Assembly: GCA_030737835.1 (NCBI GenBank)
Contig: CM060856.1
Span: forward strand, 2,452,952 to 2,516,951
Direction: 5' to 3'
Length of the DNA: 64,000 nucleotides
DNA from: Acorus gramineus
Lineage: Eukaryota; Streptophyta; Magnoliopsida; Acorales; Acoraceae
Under the pieces are notes generated by a model, which was not told where the DNA came from, made no database searches, and saw only the letters and a program-made list of their open reading frames with translations. The position numbers and the translations under genes are program-made. Positions within the stretch are counted from its first letter, which is position 1. Every line of letters starts with the position of its first letter. Positions 44,547-56,154 of this stretch are shown piece by piece.

Positions 44547-46391
44547 GCAAGAGTCTTGATGGGGGAAGCACCGGCAGCTGCGACTGAAGGAGCCTCTATG
44601 CGAGTAACATCAATTGCCTCGACAAAAGATTCTTCTGACACTTGGGCGAAGAGTACACACGGGCGAGAAGGAACTGGAGAAGCGACCCCAGTTGAGACAA
44701 CTAGGGTATCTCCGGGGAAAGTTCGGTGGGGAATGTGTTCTCCACTACAATGGCTGGGGCACCTTCAAAGAAACTACAGAAGAAGATGTGACGCCCATCA
44801 CCGCAACTAGGTTCACCCTGGTGTTAAGACCCGAAGGAGGCGCGGGCTCAGCCACCTCGGCTGATGACAGCTCCACACGGGCTGCATCGACTGTCAAAAC
44901 AACAGGACGAGAGGCCTCGATTATTTCAACTCCAGGAGAGGAGGGAACCTCTACCGCCTCCAGCAACGAGCTGACGGTAGGACTTGGTAGATGTCCCTCT
45001 TCAGCAGAAGGTTGAGCAGACCCCGCTCCTTGATCACCAGTAGCACTTGCGGGCAGATCGCGTAGACCCCCGGAAGGAGAAGTCAAAGGTACGCCAAATG
45101 AGACAGCTACCCCATCTCCTGTGTCAACCTCCTTGACCGTTGGTGCCAGGCGAGAAATTTTGGACCTACATTTCGAGGGAAAGGTTAAAAAAGATAATTG
45201 CTTTTATGCTTACCCAATTTCATCGGACGAAGACGACGAGGCACCTTCGACCCACCATGCGGTCCGGGAGTTGGAAACTCCCAGAGATCGGACAACTGCA
45301 CAAGACACTCTTCTCTCCACCCACTATCAGAAGAGGGAAGCTTTTTCACGAGAGGAACCATGTCTTTTCTGGCCCGAAGGTAGAAGGCGTGCTCTGCTTT
45401 TCTCAGATCATACAGGTGGTAGATGTCATCTACCCCGAGATCAAGATGCAGCGAACGGTTGGTGGTGACGATGCACATCAAAACCCTTAACAAATTAGGA
45501 GAATATTGTGTCGGATGAAGCTTAAACCGACACATGAAATCCTTGACCATTTGAGGGAGAGGAAAAGAAAGGGAACTTCTCATCATCTAAGAAGGATAAT
45601 GTAAAGCGAATTAGGGTTTTGATGCTTCATGAGATCAAAAAACTTCTATGTAGTGGGTGCGACACTGATGGAATCAGGGATGGAGAAGGAGGATCTCAAT
45701 ATCTGAACAATATCCATCGACATGGTGATGCGAAAAGAAAAACGAGAAGAAGTGAAGTTCAAAAACGAAGGGGGAATTTGATTTTTTGAAATTCTCTCTC
45801 TTCTTCTTCTCGATGAACGATGACTACATTAAGGGGAAGGCTCCTCCTTGAGAACCTCCCGTAATCATGGTGAAGGCGCAAAATTCAAGATCATTGGAGA
45901 TTTGCCGCCGAAATGTTCTGTAGAAATTGAGGGACAGATGGCATAAAAGATGAGGCGTCGGTTTTGACAGATGTGCAGCTGACGTGGCAAGTTTATGACG
46001 TATTTATCTCAAGCTTTCCACGTGGCATCACAGAAGGATGGATCGTCATGAAGATCTTCATGACCGGATAGACGCGACCAGGTACATCCTGTTCGTGGAT
46101 ATGCATCAGATCACTTCTACTCGTTCAACTCAGATTAATCTATTCGCCTAGTGCGGGTTAATTGCTGAGAAAATCGAGGTGCCTTAGTTTTTGAAGCATT
46201 GTGGCGTGAAAACGTAAACATGCAACGAGAAGAACAGTCTATGTTCATTTGGGACTTGACTAAGAATGCGAGAACACAAGACAAGAGCAAGGTTGACTCA
46301 AGAAGTAATTTTTTATTCATTGATTAGATAAAGATTACATAAAAAAAGAAAAAAAATCCTATCTAGGATGATCAGCCCTCTGCTCTATCTC

Positions 46392-47662
46392 CTACTCGGT
46401 TCTTCCCACGGTGTCTCCTCTCCCTTGCAACTCGATGCATTGCGGGCAATTCCTCGTTGCTCATCTCTTGAAAACCACGCGAGTGGTCAACATAGCCTAG
46501 ATGGTAACCGTTGATGAACTCCAGGAGATGTTCCTACTCAGCACCCGTGCAAGCTTCACGAAGTTCTCGCATCTGGCAGTTCAAGGAAATGAAGGCAGCG
46601 TCTGTTGAGGCTTGCAAGTTCCTAGATGAACCGGCCGGAGGGAGATCGACATCCAAAAGAGAATCCCCCAGAGTGGGAGCAGCACCCGCACCAGCATCTG
46701 GGGTCACCGAGAGGACCATGGGCGCGGAACCATGATTTAAGTCATTGGTGGGAGGAGCAGTATCCCTAAGGGGAGCAGAGGATGAGGAAGGTGAAGAAGA
46801 CGATGAAGAAGAAGAAGAAGAGGAAGACGATGAGGAGGAAGAAGATCGAATAGAGGGCGGCGGCGAAGAGGTGAGATCCACCAGTTGGGCAATGGAACAT
46901 GATCCAGAACCCAATTGGAGGAGCCTCAGAGAGCGCCTCCGCGACCCCTCGTTTGGAGCAGAAGAATTGGGGACTGAACCCGGGCCACCGGCAGGCTCAA
47001 CCTCACCAACGAGAAACGTCACCTCAGTTGACGCACGTCTTGGTTCCTCCAATCCAAGCAGCTGCCAACATAACCAGTTCAGATACTCCATCATTCGGGA
47101 GATGTAGCCCATGTTCACCTCCTCGACCTTCAGCCTGGGGGTATCCACCTTCGGTGTTCGAGGACGACAAAGGTGGCGATTCTTTGAGTCCCATCCGTCT
47201 GGCATCCAGGAACCCTAGACCCGAATCCAGCGATTCTGCCAGCCGAAGATATCACCCCGGGACTTGCCAAGGACTAGCTCCGGTGCCCTAGCCCGGTGGG
47301 AGATGTAGAAGGAAGGGGACCGCCCAGAGGTTGAAGCCTTGACCTGATAGATCCAGCGGATCTCTGTCAGGCCAAGTTCAACTCCAGTCCTCCTTCCCAA
47401 TGCGACTGCACACATCAGGATGCGGTACACGTTGGGGACGACCAAGATGGGGTGAAGGCCAAAGAAATCAAGAAATTCTACCACCAAGTGTGGCAGAGGG
47501 AGAGAAAGACCCCCATCCTTGAAAAGCTTAGATGGAGGAGGACGGTGCCAGGGTAGAGAGTGGGGATGTCATCCTCAGCCAACTTGTCTATTGTGTAGTC
47601 TGAATAATGCCTAACTCTCTATGAAGGGTTATAGTGATAGCGATGACTCTATCCAAATCCAT
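46392..47662 (-). pseudogene. Antisense gene aORF1 of B3
   Basis: ATG at 47662 (MDLDRVIAI...LHREL). After a frameshift the frame 47487 to 46534 is shared: VVEFLDFFGLHPI, NVYRILMCAV, WIYQVKAS, RAPELVLG, then a TAG at 47215-47217 where the other copies have TGG, MPDGWDSKNRH, a long poly-Ser tract and RNLQASTDAAFISL. The end, with GYHLGY-type sequence, is in another frame up to 46392. TATATAAAGG lies at 47735-47744 on the minus strand, 73 bp before the ATG. Confidence 0.65.
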
Positions 47663-47734
47663 GGGGTATTAAAGATTTGAGAAGAGGATTCAGGAGAAAG
47701 GACGAGATGGGATGAGATGGTGTATCCCACCTTG

Positions 47735-47744
47735 CCTTTATATA
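47735..47744 (-). promoter_or_regulatory. TATA box of antisense gene aORF1 (B3)
   Basis: TATATAAAGG on the minus strand at the position equivalent to TATAAAAA in B2. Positions 47745-48147 contain no conserved frame and end in the purine-rich tract before the 3' LTR. Confidence 0.6.
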
Positions 47745-48147
47745 TTGCATGGACGATTTTTCAAAAAAAAAGGCGACAGCACTTATTCGCTGCTGATATT
47801 GAGGCGTAATCAATGCTTAGAAAATGGGTTTCATGAAATCCAAAGAGGTGCTCTTGAAACCCGAATCCAAACAGAGAGAATAAACCCTCGGAGAGACAAC
47901 TATACTGAGATAAATCAACTATTTCAAAAAGTAGTTCAAAAAGTACTGAAAGTGATCGTTGAATGTCTTCAGGAAGCCACGCCCCCATTAAAGCTGACAT
48001 AGTAAATCAACCGTCAAATCCTCGACAGGTCAGAAAATCCCAAGATGACATGCGACCAGATCTTTGACCTCCCAAAGGTGGAGGCGAGATGATTTTTCAT
48101 GATCTTCTGCTCTCTCAAAAATTCAAAAGACCAGGAGAGGAGGGATC

Positions 48148-48866
48148 TGTGGAGGTAAAAATCCGCACCATGACACGTGTCATGCCAGGATGGATATGGG
48201 CCATTATACTTGAGGCCCACAAATCCAGATCCGAATTCATAATGTCATGATGACACTTTCAAATGCGCTGGCACGATTGGATCCAGGGTCTAGACGGACA
48301 GTCAGACACCTCGCGAAAGAGTGTCACCTCGAGTAGTTAAGGCACGATCAGACTAGAGGTCTAGTTGGACAACCTTACTCCTTGCGAACGAGCAGGGAAG
48401 ACACGACCAGACAAGAGGTCTGGTCGGGCAATCTTTCATCTTGCAGATGTACTCGAAAGACGTAACAGATGAACGAGTAGGCCAAAGGGTCACGAGCAGA
48501 CTAAAGAAATGGTCAAAGGAATATAAACGCCTGTAACTGCCAGGCGGGCGGTCAAGGTTGTGCAACGTGGGTACGAAGTGCCTCATTAACACGTGGGGGT
48601 TACCACCAAAATTACCCACTAAGTGTCTGAATGGGGAAACGGTTACAACAGCCAGAGGAATGGGAACGGTAATCTACCTAAAGAACTACGTATGACTTGA
48701 TCCCTAAGGGGTACGTAGGCACCCTATAAAGAGGTCGCGAGATAGCACTCTGAGGTTCAGTCAAGATATACTTTGAAGCCACCAAATTTACTTTCCACTA
48801 ATCATTTTTGCGTTTTAACCTTCAACAAACCGAAAAGTTTAACTGAAGGGGAAAATATCCTCCTCA
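48148..48866 (+). repeat. 3' LTR of B3
   Basis: 719 bp, TGTGGAGGTAAAAATCCGC...ATATCCTCCTCA, with TATAAAG at 48725-48731. Compared with the 5' LTR it lacks about 11 bp near the GTCAAGG block and differs by many transitions. It is preceded by AAGACCAGGAGAGGAGGGATC. Confidence 0.9.
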
Positions 48867-49703
48867 ATAAAAATTAAAAGTCAGTTACATTTTACAAATG
48901 TAACTGACTTTCATATATAATTCATGTTTATATTAGAATAACATGTCACTAACTTTTGAAAAACAATGTATATAAGTTTAAAATAATAGTTTGAAATGTA
49001 ACTAATTTTTGAATGTTACACAACCCAAGCCAATGTAAAATAATTAAGATCAAACGCCACATCCAAGAACAAATTGTAATAAAGGCCGAACCAAATGTTG
49101 CTTATTTATTTTTTAATGGCGGTTCCAAAAAAATGTACTCCTATATAAAAAACGAATTCGTAAATTTTTTGGAAGAAAAAGGGATATTTTTCCATGGTAA
49201 AATCTTTTCTAAACTAAATCAGTTTCCATGGGACAATCAAAAAGTTTTTTTGTGCAACAAACAAGTAATAAATCTTTGAAATAATGAAATTAAATGGATC
49301 CAAAAATGGATTTAACATTTAGCACCAAATTCAATAATAAAAAATTAAAACGAATGCAAAACAAGAAATGTAACCTAAATACAAATTTTGTTTTAGGTGG
49401 AGAAGGAAAAAGAAGATGCAAGTGGTGAAGAAAAAGAAGCCGTAAATTTAATACAAATTCTATTTTTTTCATCTTATAAAACAAAAGAGAGAAGATGCCA
49501 TAAATCATGGGATTTGATCCTTTAAAAAAATTCAAAAATTCATGCCACATCAACCTAGTCCTTGATTATGGGGAGTGATTATCGAAAAAGGCAGAAAGGG
49601 TAAAATAGGTATTAACACTTGTGCTATGTCATGGGGCTTATATGAGGCCTATGAAATGGGGCATGTGAATCATTATTGTAAATTAAACCATCTTTAAATA
49701 AGC

Positions 49704-51880
49704 AAACAGTGATGATTCCCTGGCCCCAAAATATATGCCCCACTCACAAGCCCCATGAGGTGTCATTATCTCATTGGTTGACTTGTTGACTTTTGAAAAA
49801 GGGTAAAAAAGTAAAAATAAAAAATACCCTCACTTAAAAACCCCATAAATTTGGCATCATCGAATCAAAACAATCCCGGTTTCTCCTTCTTCATTGCCCA
49901 ACCCCGTCTCCTTCGGTGAACCAAAACAAACTTTCAAATTCATAGTTCCCAAAAAATCAAAACAGATTATGAAATCTAGGTCAAAAAAATCCCCAAAACT
50001 CACCTTTCATTCCGTTTTGACGATCCGAGTAGACATTCGTTTTTATTTTTTGTATTACAACCCCAAAATCTTCTTTGCAAGTTTTTCAAAATCAGATTCG
50101 AGCAATGACGACGAACACTAAGCAACTTCTTTTTTTTTTATATATATATTATCATTTTTTTTATTGAATCACTTAGGTTTCTAACTATTTATTGTTTTGA
50201 AGTAATTAATATTGCATAGTACAACAAATTTTCTAGATGAAATGTATCACCTAATTAGGTTTCTGATGAATTCTTCAAATGAATGTAATACTTTTGAAAC
50301 TGTGTAAAATGTAACAGTCGAATGTTACTCTATTACATTTGTTATAAGAAAGACATTTTTATGTTACTTTTTTGTTACATTTGTATGTTACTCTGTTACA
50401 TTTGTAATATACTCTGTTATAAGAAAGAAACAATTAGTTGTTTTGGGTTAAGTAACAAAATGTAACAGTGTTGTGAAGAATGTAACGTGTTTAGTTTCTA
50501 TCTTCCATAATTGTAACAAAAAATTATACAAATGATTTGAATTTGTGCAATGAAGGTAAGGTCTATTGGTGATAGTTACATGTGGTTACATTTATATGTG
50601 AATGTATCAAAAATCAGTGTATGTGTAGAAACATAAATAAAAATTAATCATCAATTTAACATTAATGTGATTATAACTGTTACATTCATGTGATTATAAC
50701 GGTGTATGTGTTATTTTGGTACTGTTACATTCATGTGATTATGACAGTGTATATGATATTTTGATACTGTTACATTCATGTGATTATAAATGTTACAGAA
50801 TGTAACAGTTTTGCTAAATATGAGTTGTTACAATCTCATAATTATGTAATTATGCTATATAAATGTAACAGTAAAATGATAATGTATCAGTCTTACCAAT
50901 CAATGTCACATTAATGTAATAGAATGTAACAAACATATGATATTCATGTTCAAAAATGTTGCACAAACAAAAAAACAAAAAAAACAAGCACATAAAAGCA
51001 AAGGGAAAAAGTATGAAAGGACATTCCAACAATAGGAACAATAACTTCTGCACTTTGCTCTTCAGAGTCGACAATTTAAATTTCATGTAAAATGCTTTCC
51101 AATGAAAATATAACAAAATCCCCTGCAAAAGCAATTCAAATATTTGCTCTCGATAAGTAGATACAATGTAATGTGACTGTATTGCGTAAATGTGTCTCTT
51201 TCGCATCAATATACAAAAATAATTAACTGTTACATTTATGAATGTAACAAATACAAATCAATACACGCATGCGAAAGACTGTTACATTTCTAATGTAACA
51301 AAATAACAAGAATAACACAAATATACATATTTACATTGTCAACAATGTAACAGTAACATCATTGTAAATATCCATTCGCACAATGTAACAGTATCGAGTG
51401 TTACATTTAAGAAATTGGAACAAAAAAAAATCAAATGTGGAGAATCACATCCAATACATAAAAAAAATTCAAGATTAAAAATTTTTTAAAAAGCAAATTA
51501 CGGCTCCATTACAAATCCAATAATGTCTAACTTGAATCGAGAGACATTGAGGTGGGATCCAATACCAAAAAAAAAACGACAATGTGACTTCCAAATCCTC
51601 AAAAAATAAACTTCCAAATTGGCTCCTATGTATTCTTCTTAATCAAATATAAATCAAAAAATCAAAATTCGATAATGCTAGATGAATGAAATTTTAGGAA
51701 TTTGCGGTCTACACGATTAAGATGCGAGGATGACGAAATGCAGAAATTAATGGGATTCCATGATCCTTGGAAAAAAGTCAAAACCGTCAAAACGTGTTAG
51801 AAGTTGTTGTGAAATAAAGGGTATAATAGGTAATGTCCTATTGTCACCTCATGGGGCCTGTGAATTGGGGCCTAAAAACA
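49704..51880. mobile_element. Element E2: TIR element filled with GTTACA/TGTAAC motifs
   Basis: The left end reads GGCCCCAAAATATATGCCCC and AAGCCCCATGAGGTGTCA; the inverted right end reads GGCCCCAATTCACAGGCCCCATGAGGTGACA. This gives terminal inverted repeats of roughly 35-50 bp. The inside (50280-51420) has more than 25 GTTAC/GTAAC words and three copies of a ~57-bp unit (ACTGTTACATTCATGTGATTAT, 50676-50806). No transposase frame is recognised. Probably a non-autonomous DNA transposon, perhaps Mutator-like; a 9-bp target duplication was not found. Confidence 0.55.
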
Positions 51881-54300
51881 TTATTGATAAGAAAAACATC
51901 TAGCCACATAGAAATAACCTGATAGAAAGTGAACTCATTTTCATTTGTACGATGACACACCCAAGGAAGAAAATAATAATGTGTCCACTTGAAGGATACA
52001 AACAAAGCCACATCGCTATGTATGGAATGGAAATAATACATGCACTTGTAAATAAAACCTTATTCTAGAATGATAGAAACAAAGCCGCATCACTATGTAT
52101 GGAAATGATTCGCCCACGTGGAAAGTAAACATCAAATGTCACGTATCATCATCAAAAAATTTCCCCATTAAGAGGTAATTCCCCATTAAGAGATTGAAGA
52201 GACAAAGGTCACCCATCATCTTGAGATCACCTTCAAGGCATATATTTTTATAAATAAAAAAAAAGAAATTTATAATTAAAAAATATCATTAATAAAAAAT
52301 GTAAATTTCAAAGAGAAATATATCTCTTTATAGTAAGTGGAAGTAGTTAACAAGATACATGAGACTATATTTTAGATGGTTGTAAATATAACCGAGTGCA
52401 ACAAAGTTCTTTTTTTACATTTTAATGTGTTCAAATTTGCATATATAAAAGTATTAACCGTACACTTTTTGAAACGCAAAAACAAAACAAAACGAGTCCA
52501 ACGAAAATATTTTCAATTTACCCCCTTTCATTTGGACCTAAGGATTTACAATTTATTTTCTATTAACTCCAAGCCTAGAGGAGGCCTATGATAATGCACC
52601 CTAGCATAGTCATGGTTTGAAGAATAAAAAATACCCCCATTTTGAAACATATTTTTTTCATTTAGGTAGCAAAATAAGTTATTTTAGAAACTATTTTAGT
52701 ATAGATAACAAATAAAACCATTTTATACTTGGTCGTGTTTTCACATTAGCAGATGTAGTAATAATTTATTGTTTAATTGATTATGAATAAATTGTGGATA
52801 TAATGAAAGATGAATAAGATATGGATAAATAATTTTAAAATATGAAAAAATAATTTGACATGTGAGTAAAAATATGACAGGTAATTTGACATATAGACCC
52901 TTTTATACTACAAAATTGATTGAGTAGAATAATATAATTACAAGGGCTTAGAATACCAATACCAGTTTATTTTTACATATTCTGATATGATTTTGCCAAC
53001 TTATTCTTTTCATACAAACATATTTTGGATTTATTCACCCTTATTCCATCTTATTTCTAATTATTCCCTTATCTTAGCAAAAACTTGTGGTATGAGTCGT
53101 GTGACATATGTTCCAGCCAAGTGAATAGTCTAGTGATGATGGCTTTCATAAAAAAGGTCAAATTACTTTGTTGGTGATGGAATTATGCTTTTTCTTTTTA
53201 TTGTGCAAATTAAAAAGGAAGAACAAAAATAAGAATCTTTGCTTTACACACCAGATAAACATGCCCCCTTCATCATTGTAAGGCCCGTTTGGGAATACGC
53301 ACACATTCTAGTAAGGAAGGAGGTGAAACCCTGCGTGTGTTATTTTAGAAGCTTCTCAAATACAAATATTTTTGTGCATGAAACGCATCAAACACCTCCG
53401 GAACGCCCACTATAAGGTGGCATTTGGCAGCGACGGAATGCGGATTTTAAGTACTGATTAATAAGTGCAGAAAGAGGTTATGCTGATAATCTTTAAAAGT
53501 TTAGAAAAAAAAGTGTTTGGTTCAACGAAAAATATTATGCAGTTATTTAGATAAGTGTGTTTGGTTGATCACTTAACATGTGTGCTTATTAGGAGGGTAT
53601 TTCGGTCTATTTTAATAAGTGCTGAATGTTATTTTGATGTTTGGTTGAAAACATGAAAACATGTTTTGAGATATTGAAGATTATTGTTTTTTTCCATTAA
53701 ATACATCAACCACAAATGCCCTATGTAGAACAATTAAATATTTTCGTGGATTAACGTACACGTGAAAAATAAATAATTTGTTTTAAATCTGTCAAGAACT
53801 TTGATAAATATAAATTTCCATCTATCTGTGGATATTGTAGAGAATAATATGGAGCACAAAAATTTTCAAATGCCATCGTTGAATAACAAGGAGAGAAAAA
53901 AAATGAACTAAATCACTTGTAGGAAGAAGAATGTTGCATAAACTACCATGAATATACATGTAATAACCCTGTTTCTCAGAGAAGAAGAGTTCACATAGAC
54001 AAGAAAGAGCCTAATATATTAGTTGGTCCGACATAGGGAGAAAAAAAAAATGATTCGGGGATTTCAACACTATGAAACATTACGTATCCTGAATATGTTG
54101 CAATCCTGACTGCTCCATAGAGGTTTTAATAATGTTACATCACTATCCCTACACCTGTTAATATGTTTTTTGATAGGCATTGAATATGTACAAACAAGCG
54201 TGGGTTAATGGAAATGCTACAGTTACTTGATAGCTAGGATTAAAAGCAAGAAAAAGATAACAAAAACCAACAACATGATACAGAAGCATGTGTAACATCC
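51881..54300. other. AT-rich intergenic region
   Basis: No gene is recognised. A 28-bp phrase (AACAAAGCCACATCGCTATG...) is repeated at about 52006 and 52076. A copy of the 'ATATAC' module lies at 52250-52410. A possible hAT-type MITE (53415-53660) has repeated 'GTGTTTGGTT' and 'AATAAGTGC' words. The rest shows nothing notable. Confidence 0.55.
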
Positions 54301-54307
54301 GAATACA

Positions 54308-54430
54308 TTAACTCATTGGCCATGGACTTGAATTTTCCTTCTCCACCTTGTTTTGGATTGGCGGTTGATTATCCTCGATCTCTCCCATCCTACGCATTGT
54401 ATCCACCCACATGAAAGAATTACGGTGGTC
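54308..54430 (-). CDS. Possible last exon of an unrecognised minus-strand gene
   Basis: Directly after an acceptor TATGCAG on the minus strand, a frame of 40 codons (DHRNSFMWVDTMRRMGEIED..., ending SSPWPMS) runs to TAA at 54308. The polar, charged composition and clean acceptor look like a genuine terminal exon, but another frame is also open. I do not recognise the protein. Two other exon-like stretches lie upstream on the same strand. Confidence 0.35.
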   Translation of the reverse strand, partial: DHRNSFMWVDTMRRMGEIEDNQPPIQNKVEKENSSPWPMS

Positions 54431-54901
54431 CTGCATACAAGCGAAATATACAAATCATTTAAGAAACACATAATAAATTTTATGGTATTATATGATTTAT
54501 TTTAGTATACCTTCTATTGATTTATTTGTTAGAATTTCAAACTTCATGTGCACTCTATAGTTTGATTATTACTTTTTAACTATTGTATTTTATGTATACT
54601 AATTATTCTAGCACAATTTATTCAGTTTACTTAGCCCCTCTTTCAAAAATTTATTGGCTCCACCTCCACCCCTGCATACTTGGATTCTTGGACAATGTAA
54701 TTGAATATAGGTCATCAAATTTATTTTCATCCCAGCAACAATTGGTTGACCACAATCTCTGTTATGCAGTGAAAATGGAAATGGATCATCTCTTTAGCTA
54801 ACACTAAAAGAGCCATTATGAGTTATGACAAAGAACAGCAGTTGGCTTGAGAACTGAGGTTATATAAAGGGGAAATGAATCAATAGTAAGGATAATCATA
54901 C

Positions 54902-55535
54902 GATGCATCCACTCCCACAGGTTTAGGAAGTTGTATGAATTTGTGTGAGTGCAAATCAGTGGCAAATACTATCTGTACATTTAAAAATAAATAAATTTAG
55001 TTCACATTAATAATCAAATAAAGTCTACATGCTATGTAAGTGTACCCAAGACCAGTGTAGTCAAATATGCATACACTGGTTAGTTCAAATATACAACATG
55101 ATTGCATTACACAATTTTAGATATTTGGAGGCTTTAGGTATTACACATTAGTAACATCACATTTTAGCGAATTATGATTTGTGAATGGAGTTCACACTTT
55201 TCCCCCAGCTTCCTTGTTTTTCTAGTACTTTCCGAATTTGTAATTTCTTTTTTCTGATTTCTGACATCTCCAAAAGCAAGCACGTTGTTACACTTTGGGT
55301 TTTTGCACAAACCGAATATGGATCTAATGTGCTCACAAGCTAACTCCTCTGCACAAATTTGCAACAAGAAGAAATGGAGTACATGGAAGATCAACTATTT
55401 ATTAAGAAAACTCTTAATAAATTCTTATTAACATATCAGATCACAAATAAAAGAATAGATAAATCTCACAGGTTTCACATTTGAACCATGCACATCCTGT
55501 TGCATATGTCTCAAGTTCACATGATCAATGTTCCT
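54902..55535 (-). CDS. Candidate upstream exons of the same unrecognised gene
   Basis: Three acceptor-preceded frames on the minus strand: about 55472-55533 (NIDHVNLRHMQQDVHGSNVKP, then GTGAG); about 55164-55358 (after TTGCAG; ICAEELACEHIRSIFGLCKNP...); and 54902-54972 (after GTACAG; IVFATDLHSHKFIQLPKP...). All have protein-like composition in an AT-rich region. Phases between exons do not fit uniquely, so the gene model is uncertain; it may be a decayed gene or a captured fragment. Confidence 0.25.
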
Positions 55536-56024
55536 TGATGCAGAGGGTCATATAGGAGCTGATTTTTTTTTTTAAAATAAGAATAGAGAAGATGCGAAAA
55601 CTATCACCACATAAAGTCAAATCCATTAAAATAAGGATCAAATGCTCATCAAATTCAAAGTATACATTATGCTCAAATCCATATTCTAAAAATATAATGT
55701 GCAGATTCATTGATTCCATTACATACATATGTTCAGTGATGTATTAGAGATTAGATTAGTTGATAAGATGGACCCCTAGAAGATCACAAAGAACTTGAAG
55801 GAATACTTTAAGGATAAATTAACAAAGACATGATGCAAAGTACTGTTGGCTCTTGTTATATAGATCGGTTTGCATTTTACCAAATCCCAATCAAGATCCT
55901 TATTAATTGTCCCCCATCTTTAATTTTCATCAAAATCCAATAGTTTCTCTATACACCAATTTGAGTCTCTCAACTTCATACCACCAACATCAAAACAATC
56001 AAATTTTTATCTGTGTGTGTGACA

Positions 56025-56117
56025 ATGGTGTCAACAATCATACGGGTGGTTGATCTTGACTGCCACAGATGCAACAAGAAGATCAGGGCTGTCCTCTGCA
56101 AACTCCAATGTCTGTAA
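56025..56117 (+). CDS. 5' exon of a heavy-metal-associated (HMA) domain protein, cut by a transposon
   Basis: MVSTIIRVVDLDCHRCNKKI followed by RAVLCKLQ. The D-C-x-x-C loop and flanking residues match the start of the single-HMA-domain plant proteins recalled as HIPP or rice Pi21-like, whose first exon ends near this point. A donor GT may lie at 56110 or 56114; the printed frame reaches a stop at 56115. Downstream only 40 bp remain before a family D LTR starts at 56155. TTATATAG at about 55856 is a possible TATA box. Any further exons would lie beyond the D cluster. Confidence 0.6.
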   Translation: MVSTIIRVVDLDCHRCNKKIRAVLCKLQCL

Positions 56118-56154
56118 CACATAACACATTCACCCCCCCCCCCCACACACACAC

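Larger units (their letters stand above)
40607..45723 (-). pseudogene. Antisense gene aORF2 of B3, split by a D solo LTR
   Basis: Exon 1 45214-45723 (ATG MSMDIVQIL; FPLPQMVKDFMCRF, LLRVLMCIV; GWREECLVQLSDLW). The donor GTAAGC is at the same place as in B1 and B2. Exon 2 is cut in two by the D solo LTR at 41452-44546. The second intron, 41216-41277 (GTATGA...TTCAG, 62 nt), is conserved with that of B2. Exon 3 40607-41215 is a coiled coil (LAHRREAQLKVAEEQ) ending RGYRQGYEDRSNNV and an acidic Ser/Asp-rich tail. A stop and frameshifts are present in exons 1 and 3. The ends of exon 2 are approximate. Confidence 0.65.
33746..48866 (+). mobile_element. Element B3: full-length Tat-lineage element with a nested family D solo LTR
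   Basis: Same order of parts as B2. 5' LTR 33746-34468, 3' LTR 48148-48866. Without the nested D solo LTR it is about 12.0 kb. The LTRs differ at several dozen sites by eye, mostly C/T and G/A transitions, plus an 11-bp deletion, so the insertion is not recent. The flanks (GTAAC on the left, ATAAA on the right) are not a target duplication. Confidence 0.9.
33128..49668. mobile_element. Element E1: TIR (possibly Mutator-like) element split by B3
   Basis: The left part (33128-33745) starts with GGCTCCATTATTTAAGCCCC and AAGCCCCATGAGGTGTCA. The right part (48867-49668) ends, inverted, in ATGCCCCATTTC and AAGCCCCATGACATAG. Excluding B3 it is about 1.4 kb. Both parts contain hairpins of GTCAGTTACATTT type (33700-33730, 48880-48908). 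Ends and inner motifs are shared with E2. No transposase is visible, so it is non-autonomous. Confidence 0.5.

Noticed and set aside
50850-51209. 119-codon minus-strand ORF in E2
   Set aside because: Phe/Leu/Ile-rich frame produced by AT-rich DNA and the GTTACA array; no transposase motif.
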